DNA of 6,160 nt, from assembly GCA_038205135.1 (NCBI GenBank), contig JBBRCF010000170.1, positions 1 to 6,160 on the forward strand, read 5' to 3'. The notes under the pieces are model-generated. The model had not been told where the DNA came from, searched no databases, and saw only the letters and a program-made list of their open reading frames with translations. Positions 1-4,757 of this stretch are shown piece after piece (the first letter of the stretch is position 1; the number at the start of each line of letters is the position of its first letter). The position numbers and the translations under genes were made by a program. Source of the DNA: UBA9554 sp038205135 (GTDB taxonomy: Bacteria > Pseudomonadota > Alphaproteobacteria > Rhodobacterales > Rhodobacteraceae).

Positions 1-843
1 CCCGAACACCAGCATTCCCGTTACGGATACGGCCGCCAGCCCGACCGCGCGGGCCAGTTTCCGGCCCGCCATCCCGGTGAACCGGGTCCCCAGTGCCGCG
101 CCGACCACGACCTGCGCATCGTTCACCAACCATTGCGGCAGAGTGAACGGAAACAGCCCGGTCAGCGATATCACCGCCGCTGCGATCAACGGCCCGGTCA
201 GCACTGCCGCGGGCAGGTTGATCCGGTGCCCGATCCAGGACCCCGCCGCGCCGGCAACCAGCGCCAGCCCCGCCATCGGCCAATCGACCGCCCCGCGCGT
301 CAGCATGAACCCCGCCGCCGATCCGACCGGATGCCCGATCCAGATCGACAGGCCGACGGGTAGGGCGACGATCACCACCACGATGCGCAGGAATTGCTGG
401 GTGATGACAGTGGGCAAATCGGCCTTGTGATCCTCGGCCATCGCGATGCTTTCCATCAGCCCGCCGGGGGCGGAACAGAAAAACGCGGTGGCCGGGTCAT
501 ACCCCGCGCGCCGGAACAGCCAGGCATTGCCGAACAGCGCGACCGGCACGAACACCGTCAGCGCCGCAAAGGCTGCCAGCATCGGCCCGGCCTGCGCGAA
601 CAGCGCGGGCGTCACCTGCGCGCCGATCATCACCCCGATCACCACCATGAACCCGAGGCGCACCGGCTGCGGAAACGCATAGCCCTGTGGGACCCGGTCG
701 CGAAAGATCAGGGAAAACGCGGTCACGGTCAGCAGACTGCCCAGCAGAAACGGCATCGGCAGACCCAGCAGGGCCGCGCCGTACCCGCCCGCAAAGCCAA
801 GCGCCAGGATCATGATGCTGTACAGGAAAAAGGTTCTGGTCAT
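1..843 (-). CDS. AbrB-family inner-membrane permease-like protein, C-terminus cut by window edge
   Basis: My reverse-strand translation from the ATG at 843 gives 281 open codons that run off the left edge. The protein is almost entirely hydrophobic, with roughly eight or nine membrane segments. Two internal repeats are visible: LPMPFLLGSL at residues 29-38 and LPAAVLTGPL at 210-219, each inside a helix pair. Between them is an APGG motif (about 125-128) followed by the short polar stretch AMAEDHKAD and QQFLRIVVV. This duplicated pattern is typical of the AbrB family (PF05145), often mislabelled 'ammonia monooxygenase' or 'transcriptional regulator'. Family members are about 350 residues, so some 70 are missing here. 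Substrate and function are unknown; transport is inferred from topology only. There is no clear Shine-Dalgarno motif before the ATG, and an in-frame GTG lies six codons upstream. It follows tRNA-Gly by 83 bases on the same strand and may be read from the same transcript. Confidence 0.85.
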   Translation of the reverse strand, partial: MTRTFFLYSIMILALGFAGGYGAALLGLPMPFLLGSLLTVTAFSLIFRDRVPQGYAFPQPVRLGFMVVIGVMIGAQVTPALFAQAGPMLAAFAALTVFVPVALFGNAWLFRRAGYDPATAFFCSAPGGLMESIAMAEDHKADLPTVITQQFLRIVVVIVALPVGLSIWIGHPVGSAAGFMLTRGAVDWPMAGLALVAGAAGSWIGHRINLPAAVLTGPLIAAAVISLTGLFPFTLPQWLVNDAQVVVGAALGTRFTGMAGRKLARAVGLAAVSVTGMLVFG

Positions 844-926
844 GATGTGCGCTGGTTTCACAACAGGCTTAGACCCATCGCGGGCCAAGTGCCAGACCAG
901 AAACGCGGTGATGTTGTCGGAAGGAT

Positions 927-1001
927 TGGAGCGGGCGATGGGGATCGAACCCACGACATTCAGCTTGGGAAGCTGACGTTCTACCGCTGAACTACACCCG
1001 C
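927..1001 (-). tRNA. tRNA-Gly, anticodon CCC, CCA encoded
   Basis: The reverse strand folds as a full cloverleaf of 75 bases. The acceptor arms GCGGGTG and CGCCCGC pair, with a T discriminator and an encoded CCA at 929-927. The anticodon stem TCAGC/GCTGA encloses the loop TTCCCAA, giving anticodon CCC (complement of 967-969), which reads GGG glycine codons. The T arm has the usual TTCGATC loop. The first ten bases of the tRNA also form the end of the ornithine cyclodeaminase reading frame: the stop TAG is tRNA positions 8-10. Confidence 0.97.
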
Positions 1002-2080
1002 GGTGGTAGGTATTTAGCAGCCGTTGCCAAGGGCGGCAAGGGGGCGGCGCGCATCAGCATGCCGTACAGATCGCGCGGATCGTCCGGGTCGGCCAGCAGG
1101 TCCAGCGGCACCGCCAGCCCGGTCGGCCCGATATGGTCGCGCATATAGCGCAGGGCGGAAAAATCCTCGATCGCGAATCCGACGCTGTCGAACAGGGTGA
1201 TTTCGGCTGCGGTCTGCCGTCCGGGGGCCGCGCCCGTCATCACCTGCCACAACTCGGTGACCGGATGATCGGGCGGCAGTTGCTGGATTTCGCCCTCGAT
1301 CCGGGTCTGATCGGGGTATTCCACAAAGATCCGGGCGCGATGCAGGATCGCGGGGGCCAGTTCGGTCTTGCCGGGGCAATCGCCGCCGATCGCATTCACA
1401 TGCACGCCCGCGCCCACCATGTTGTCGGACAGGATGGTGGCCTGACGTTTGTCGGCGGTGCAGGTGGTGATGATCTGCGCGCCGGCGATGGCGTCTTCGG
1501 GTGTAGCGCATTCCGTCACGCCCATGCCCGCCGCGCGCAGGTTGCGCGCCGCCTTGGCGGTGGCGGCGGGATCGATATCGTACAGCCTGATCTGCGAGAC
1601 GCCGCAGATGGCGCGAAAGGCAAGGCACTGGAATTCCGCCTGCGCGCCATTGCCGATCATTGCCATGGTCGTGGCCCCCTTGGGCGCCAGCCATTTCGCC
1701 GCCATCGCCGATGTGGCCGCCGTGCGCAGCGCGGTCAGCAGGGTCATTTCCGTCAAAAGCACCGGATACCCCGTCGCCACATCAGCCAACAACCCAAAGG
1801 CGGTGACGGTCTGCAAGCCGCCCCCGACATTCAGCGGATGGCCGTTGACGTATTTGAACCCATAGCTTTCGCCGTCCGAAGTCGGCATCAATTCGATCAC
1901 GCCCACATCGGAATGGCTGGCGACACGCGGCGTCTTGTCAAACAGCGGCCAGCGGCGAAAATCCTGTTCGATGTAGTCGGCCAGCCCGCGCAGCATGGGT
2001 TCGATCCCGATGTGGTGCACAAAGCGCATCATCGCCGCGACGGACACAAACGGAACCAGCGCTTTTTTCGACGGAGTCAT
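992..2080 (-). CDS. ocd: Ornithine cyclodeaminase
   Basis: A 362-residue cytoplasmic enzyme that converts L-ornithine to L-proline and ammonia using bound NAD (EC 4.3.1.12). The segment GFKYVNGHP carries the substrate-binding lysine (K76). TALRTAATSAMAAKWLA (116-132) is the family signature helix, GNGAQAEFQ (143-151) starts the Rossmann nucleotide-binding fold, and NAIGGDCPGKTEL (229-241) carries the catalytic aspartate D234, equivalent to D228 of the Pseudomonas putida enzyme. Length agrees with the family (about 350). I chose the ATG at 2080 because GAGG lies five bases before it and the family N-terminus starts there; an in-frame ATG at 2131 would overlap arginase by more than 40 bases. 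It starts seven bases after the arginase stop, so the two are almost certainly one operon. Its own stop, TAG at 994-992, falls inside tRNA-Gly. Related family members include alanine dehydrogenase and mu-crystallin, but pairing with arginase favours ornithine as substrate. Confidence 0.93.
   Translation of the reverse strand: MTPSKKALVPFVSVAAMMRFVHHIGIEPMLRGLADYIEQDFRRWPLFDKTPRVASHSDVGVIELMPTSDGESYGFKYVNGHPLNVGGGLQTVTAFGLLADVATGYPVLLTEMTLLTALRTAATSAMAAKWLAPKGATTMAMIGNGAQAEFQCLAFRAICGVSQIRLYDIDPAATAKAARNLRAAGMGVTECATPEDAIAGAQIITTCTADKRQATILSDNMVGAGVHVNAIGGDCPGKTELAPAILHRARIFVEYPDQTRIEGEIQQLPPDHPVTELWQVMTGAAPGRQTAAEITLFDSVGFAIEDFSALRYMRDHIGPTGLAVPLDLLADPDDPRDLYGMLMRAAPLPPLATAAKYLPPRV
1011..1039 (-). 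promoter_or_regulatory. Candidate sigma-70-type promoter for tRNA-Gly inside the end of ocd
   Basis: On the minus strand a TTGCCG (-35-like, 1039-1034) is separated by exactly 17 bases from TAAATA (-10-like, 1016-1011). The -10 box sits nine bases before the first base of the tRNA, so transcription would start almost at the mature 5' end. The match is partial (four of six and three of six bases). It would let tRNA-Gly be made independently of the arginase/cyclodeaminase transcript. It lies within the last codons of the cyclodeaminase gene. Confidence 0.4.
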
Positions 2081-2085
2081 CGCGG

Positions 2086-2089
2086 CCTC
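2086..2089 (-). promoter_or_regulatory. Ribosome-binding site of ocd overlapping the arginase stop
   Basis: The reverse strand reads TGAGGCCGCGATG: the arginase stop TGA and the GAGG Shine-Dalgarno motif share bases, and the motif lies five bases before the ocd start. A terminating ribosome would cover the next start, which points to translational coupling and fixes the ocd start at 2080. Confidence 0.65.
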
Positions 2090-3029
2090 ACATGTAGGCG
2101 CGGGTCGGGCGGTCGAACACGCTCCGCCCAAGGCCGGACGCGATCAGATCGACCATCAGCTGGGCGGTGCGACCGCGATCATCCAGAAACGGGTTCAACT
2201 CGACAATATCCAGCGAGGTCAGCAGCCCGCTGTCGCAGACCATTTCCATCACCAGATGCGCCTCGCGCACCGTGGCGCCCCCCGGCACGGTGGTCACAAC
2301 GCCAGGCGCCACCGATGGGTCCAGAAAATCGACATCAAGCGACACATGCAGCGCGCCATTGGCAGCCGCAACCCGATCCAGAAACCGTTGCAGCGGGCGG
2401 GAGATGCCGTCCTCGTCGATTTCGCGCATGTCGTGGCGGTGAACGCCGGATTGCTGCAGGACCGCGCGTTCCGCCGGATCGACCGATCGGAGGCCCAGAA
2501 TGCAGATATGGTCATCCGGCAGCTGCGCAGGCAGGGCAGGGAACCCGGCAAACCCGGCCCGCCCGGTCAGATAGGCCAGCGGCGTGCCGTGCAGATGGCC
2601 GCTCGTGGTGCTGTCCATCGTGTGAAAATCGGCATGGGCATCCAGCCACAGCACGAACTGCGGCACGCGGCGGGCCTGCGCATGCGCCGCCACGCCCGCA
2701 ACGGTGCCCAACGCCAATGCATGATCGCCGCCCAGAAAGATCGGCAGCCCGCGCGCCATCGCATCCCGCGCCGCAGCCATCAGGGTGTCGGTCCAGGCTA
2801 TGGTTTCGTTCAGCGCGTAATGTCGTGCGCCCGGAGTGTCAGGCGCATGACGACGCGGCGCCAGATTGCCCAGATCGGTGATGCGGTGACCCAGAGAGGC
2901 CAACGCCTCGGCCAGACCGGCCACACGCATGGCGTCCGGCCCCATCAGGCAGCCCCGGCTGCGCTTGCCGCAATCGACCGGCGCGCCGATCAGCAGGATA
3001 TCCTTGGGCAGGGGGTGGGCGTTGCGCAT
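2088..3029 (-). CDS. rocF: Arginase
   Basis: A 313-residue cytoplasmic binuclear-manganese enzyme that hydrolyses L-arginine to ornithine and urea (EC 3.5.3.1). All metal ligands are visible: H103 in GGDHA (100-104), D130, H132 and D134 in DAHADFH, and D232 and D234 in SLDVDFLDP. E277 in SLDIVELNP matches the active-site glutamate. The loop TTSGHLHG (141-148) is of the arginase rather than the agmatinase type, with the catalytic-shuttle histidine at H147. N130 and N139 of human arginase I are both His here (H136 and H145). The start chosen is the second of two adjacent ATGs (3029): GGAG at 3039-3036 lies six bases before it but only three before the ATG at 3032. The reading frame is open further upstream, but that extension runs across the dsbB stop and has no homology I recognise. 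It is the first gene of an operon with ocd, giving an arginine-to-proline route. Confidence 0.94.
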   Translation of the reverse strand: MRNAHPLPKDILLIGAPVDCGKRSRGCLMGPDAMRVAGLAEALASLGHRITDLGNLAPRRHAPDTPGARHYALNETIAWTDTLMAAARDAMARGLPIFLGGDHALALGTVAGVAAHAQARRVPQFVLWLDAHADFHTMDSTTSGHLHGTPLAYLTGRAGFAGFPALPAQLPDDHICILGLRSVDPAERAVLQQSGVHRHDMREIDEDGISRPLQRFLDRVAAANGALHVSLDVDFLDPSVAPGVVTTVPGGATVREAHLVMEMVCDSGLLTSLDIVELNPFLDDRGRTAQLMVDLIASGLGRSVFDRPTRAYM

Positions 3030-3035
3030 CATGAT

Positions 3036-3056
3036 CTCCGCAGTCTGGGCAGACTG
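3036..3056 (-). promoter_or_regulatory. Arginase ribosome-binding site with abutting inverted repeat
   Basis: GGAG (3039-3036) precedes the arginase start. One base upstream is the inverted repeat CAGTCTG-CC-CAGACTG (3041-3056), perfect over seven bases per arm. In DNA it could be an operator. In mRNA it could form a six-pair hairpin with a four-base loop ending next to the ribosome-binding site and so modulate initiation. No regulator gene is in the window, so the role is inferred from position only. Confidence 0.4.
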
Positions 3057-3131
3057 TCCGGGATCAGCGCCGGATAGGAAAGCGAATTTGCATCGCGGAT
3101 CGCGTCCTGCGCTACAGAAGGGCCGCCAAAG

Positions 3132-3168
3132 GACCGCCTGCGGCATTGTTGCATCGCAGATGGCGGTC
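3132..3168 (-). terminator. Hairpin overlapping the dsbB stop, possible terminator
   Basis: On the minus strand GACCGCC (3168-3162) pairs with GGCGGTC (3138-3132). Inside it TGCG pairs with CGCA after a three-base bulge, and a further three pairs close a four-base loop. The outer arm includes part of the dsbB stop codon. Position and GC-rich stem fit a transcription stop between dsbB and arginase, but no run of T follows, only CCTTTGG, so it is at best an imperfect intrinsic terminator. Confidence 0.3.
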
Positions 3169-3631
3169 AGCCGCGCGCGGCGCGGAACGCGGCAAAGCCC
3201 CACAGCGCGGCCAGCGCCAGTGATGCCAGCATGTTCACATTCGCCATCGACAGCCCAAGCAGAAACGGCGTGAACTGGTCGCACAGCACCACGCCCGGGC
3301 CATCCGAGCCCGGCAACAGTGCGGCCCCCGACAGGCCCGACAGGCTCTGCCCGGTGCAAGATGACGGACCATCCCACCAACCGCGTTCGACCCCGGAATG
3401 AAATCCGGCGAGCCCCGCCGTGGACAGCGCTGCCAGCGCGCCCAGCAGGGCGGTGGCCGGCCCGGCCGCCAACATGGCCAAGCCGCCCACCGCGACGGCC
3501 GCCGCATGCGGCCAGCGTTGCCACAAACACATCTGGCAAGGTTGCCAACCCATGGCCTGAAAGGCAAACGCCGCCGCCAGCAGCGCCAGCGACCCGGCCG
3601 CCGCCAGTACCATAAGACCCCGCGGGGTCAC
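3167..3631 (-). CDS. dsbB: DsbB-type disulfide bond formation protein
   Basis: A 154-residue inner-membrane thiol oxidoreductase that would pass electrons from a periplasmic DsbA to quinone. Four membrane helices are visible at roughly residues 6-27, 43-58, 60-78 and 122-145. The first periplasmic loop carries C32 and C35 in QPCQMCLWQRWPH, with the conserved arginine R39. The second carries C92 (SSC) and C117 (VLCDQ), matching the two redox pairs of E. coli DsbB (C41/C44 and C104/C130). The start is uncertain. I use GTG at 3631, which gives a normal short N-terminus; ATG at 3613 is six codons later. The frame stays open to an ATG at 3853, but that stretch is rich in codons unlike the rest (CCA, ACA, GGA, AGG), is hydrophilic and has no DsbB counterpart, so I treat it as non-coding. 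No dsbA is in view. Arginase lies 134 bases downstream on the same strand. Confidence 0.88.
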   Translation of the reverse strand: MTPRGLMVLAAAGSLALLAAAFAFQAMGWQPCQMCLWQRWPHAAAVAVGGLAMLAAGPATALLGALAALSTAGLAGFHSGVERGWWDGPSSCTGQSLSGLSGAALLPGSDGPGVVLCDQFTPFLLGLSMANVNMLASLALAALWGFAAFRAARG

Positions 3632-3682
3632 GACAAACGATCCGGCTTGAAACGCCCGGTCTGCGCGCCTGACATCGTCACA

Positions 3683-3711
3683 ATGACCGTACATAGGCGC
3701 AACCCTGTCAA
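3683..3711 (-). promoter_or_regulatory. Weak candidate promoter for dsbB
   Basis: A perfect TTGACA (3711-3706) lies about 75 bases before the preferred dsbB start. At 17-18 bases spacing only GGTCAT/GTCATT is present as a -10 element, which is poor; TATGTA occurs at 10 bases, too close. The wider 3632-3897 stretch between dsbB and tRNA-Leu shows no convincing gene and should hold the promoters of both. Confidence 0.25.
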
Positions 3712-3897
3712 ACCCGCTGCGATCATTGTGGCCTGCATCGCGCGCGGCGGGCCCGCCTGCGCCAGCGTCCGGTCCTGTAGGTGGCAAGGCATCGGCCATC
3801 TCCTGTGCTGCACCTGCGATGTAGCGGGGCAGCGCGGCAAGGAAAAGCGTCATTTTCCCTTTACGTGCGGCGTCGGGGGCGGTAACTCACGCGTCAG

Positions 3898-3981
3898 GCC
3901 CAAGTGGTGGAATGGTAGACGCAGCGGACTCAAAATCCGCCGCCGCGAGGCATGTCGGTTCGAGTCCGACCTTGGGCACCA
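3898..3981 (+). tRNA. tRNA-Leu, anticodon CAA, CCA encoded
   Basis: The acceptor arms GCCCAAG (3898-3904) and CTTGGGC (3971-3977) pair perfectly, followed by discriminator A and an encoded CCA (3979-3981). The anticodon stem GCGGA/TCCGC encloses CTCAAAA, giving anticodon CAA (3931-3933), which reads TTG leucine codons. A long variable arm with GCC-GCGA-GGC marks a class II tRNA, and the T arm GTCGG/CCGAC has the usual TTCGAGT loop. It is divergent from dsbB. A weak promoter-like pair (TTTACG at 3860-3865, TAACTC at 3883-3888, 17-base spacing) lies just upstream. I saw no duplicate of the tRNA 3' end downstream, so there is no sign of an integrated element here. Confidence 0.97.
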
Positions 3982-4007
3982 CCACATCATCGTCAGACCG
4001 TTATTTT

Positions 4008-4025
4008 GAAGGTTCAGAAACCTTC
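4008..4025. repeat. Perfect hairpin 27 bases after tRNA-Leu
   Basis: GAAGGTT (4008-4014) and AACCTTC (4019-4025) form seven pairs with loop CAGA. It lies where tRNA-Leu transcription might end. A TTATTTT run precedes rather than follows it on the plus strand, so it is not a canonical intrinsic terminator. Its role is unclear. Confidence 0.35.
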
Positions 4026-4318
4026 CGGCGACGGCTGCGGGTCCTGATGTTGACCTGCCTCGTACCGGGATAGGCCTTGAACAGAAAAGATAACGAGGCC
4101 AAGCGGGAACGACGTCGCGATTCCCCAAAGTGATTCGCAGCCTAGGGTTCTATTGATTCGTTCCGGCTATGCACAAAGTGTCAGGATAAGGGCAATTGGT
4201 TCCGAATTGATTTCCGGACCCCGCACCCGACGATGAAAAAATCACTCCGATGGCGAAATCATGGCGGCATCGCGTTCGTTTCCGGTTCAGCGTTAATGTT
4301 CAACCCAAAGTGATAGGA

Positions 4319-4327
4319 TTATCCACG
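4319..4327 (+). promoter_or_regulatory. DnaA-box-like site TTATCCACG
   Basis: TTATCCACG differs from the consensus TTATCCACA only at the last base. It lies in the lower-GC gap, 57 bases from a perfect box on the opposite strand, and directly follows one of the CAAAGTG repeats. Occupancy by DnaA is inferred, not shown. Confidence 0.4.
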
Positions 4328-4383
4328 CCCTGATGTTAAAACGACAGTGGTTCCTGCCAGCACCGCCCGGAGCCGCAACAATC

Positions 4384-4392
4384 TGTGGATAA
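4384..4392 (-). promoter_or_regulatory. Perfect DnaA-box sequence TTATCCACA
   Basis: The plus strand reads TGTGGATAA, the exact complement of the strong DnaA box. It forms part of an imperfect palindrome GTGGA-TAACTG-TCCAC at 4385-4400. Together with the opposite-facing site at 4319 it could be a DnaA-responsive regulatory element. No replication gene is in the window. Confidence 0.45.
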
Positions 4393-4668
4393 CTGTCCAC
4401 CATTTTGAAAAAGTCGCGACGCGCTTTGCTGCTTTGTTCTGGCTAGGTATCGGAAATGAGGCGAAATTCGGGAATCTTCCCCTTCCCCGAAAGGCCACGA
4501 TCAAGGTAATGGTCCTGCGACCCAACTGGGGGGTCAAATGTCTGCTGGCCACGGGGGCGGCCGCTGAACTGATCTGTGTCTGGATTGACGCATGGGGAAG
4601 CGACCGATCGCTGTCCACGCTGTTGCGTGGATTGTGGCTGCGGGCTGACCCGGGCGCACTTCGTTCAC

Positions 4669-4680
4669 AATTTATAAATT
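4669..4680. repeat. Perfect 12-base AT palindrome upstream of the RTX gene
   Basis: AATTTATAAATT is self-complementary over its full length and stands out against GC-rich surroundings (CCCGGGCGC before, CGGTGG after). It ends 77 bases before the RTX start. It contains TATAAA, which could serve as a -10 element, but I see no good -35 at 16-18 bases spacing. An operator or AT-rich promoter element is plausible. Confidence 0.4.
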
Positions 4681-4743
4681 CGGTGGAACCCGCGGCGATG
4701 GGTGCTTCCGATCCTGCTTTTTTGCGGTGTCGCGGCCGCTGTT

Positions 4744-4750
4744 GAGGAGA
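4744..4750 (+). promoter_or_regulatory. Strong ribosome-binding site of the RTX gene
   Basis: GAGGAGA ends seven bases before the ATG at 4758. It is the best Shine-Dalgarno motif in the window and fixes the start over the GTG triplets at 4753 and 4755. Confidence 0.75.
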
Positions 4751-4757
4751 CTGTGTG

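Larger units (their letters stand above)
3982..4743 (+). other. Long lower-GC intergenic region without a convincing gene
   Basis: About 760 bases between tRNA-Leu and the ribosome-binding site of the RTX gene. Lines of 60 bases that I counted are about 45-60% GC, clearly below the neighbouring genes. Contents seen: an 18-base hairpin at 4008-4025 without a T-run on either strand; two DnaA-box-like sites (4319-4327 and 4384-4392); three copies of a CAAAGTG-centred repeat (4124-4134, about 4172-4190, 4304-4321); and a 12-base AT palindrome (4669-4680). A 132-codon plus-strand frame (4347-4745) is present but has no recognisable motif, no good start signal, and contains one of the DnaA-box-like sites. 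The region may hold regulatory sequence or a small RNA; I cannot name one. Confidence 0.6.

Noticed and set aside
394..990. Plus-strand 198-codon frame ending GDRTHDIQLGKLTFYR
   Set aside because: It is antisense to the AbrB-family gene and its ending is the antisense reading of tRNA-Gly, a well-known false protein signature.
1133..2881. Plus-strand 582-codon frame
   Set aside because: It is antisense to arginase and ocd, both firmly identified by catalytic motifs; it is Arg/His/Gly-rich as expected of a GC-rich shadow frame.
3616..3629. Perfect palindrome GACCCCGCGGGGTC between the two possible dsbB starts
   Set aside because: It can be explained by GC-rich codons (Thr-Pro-Arg-Gly) at the N-terminus and nothing else suggests a binding site.
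4008..4025. Intrinsic terminator for tRNA-Leu
   Set aside because: The hairpin is perfect but no T-run follows it on either strand, so it is listed as a hairpin only.
3850..4128. Minus-strand 92-codon frame containing CPRSDSNRHASRRRILSPLR
   Set aside because: This segment is the antisense translation of tRNA-Leu, another common spurious annotation; the rest has no motif.
4347..4745. Plus-strand 132-codon frame before the RTX gene
   Set aside because: No recognisable domain, no Shine-Dalgarno motif before its start, mixed codon use and overlap with DnaA-box-like sites; kept only as a note within the intergenic entry.
3898..4757. Integrated element or attachment site at tRNA-Leu
   Set aside because: tRNA genes are frequent integration sites and the flank is lower in GC, but no repeat of the tRNA 3' end, integrase or mobile gene is visible.
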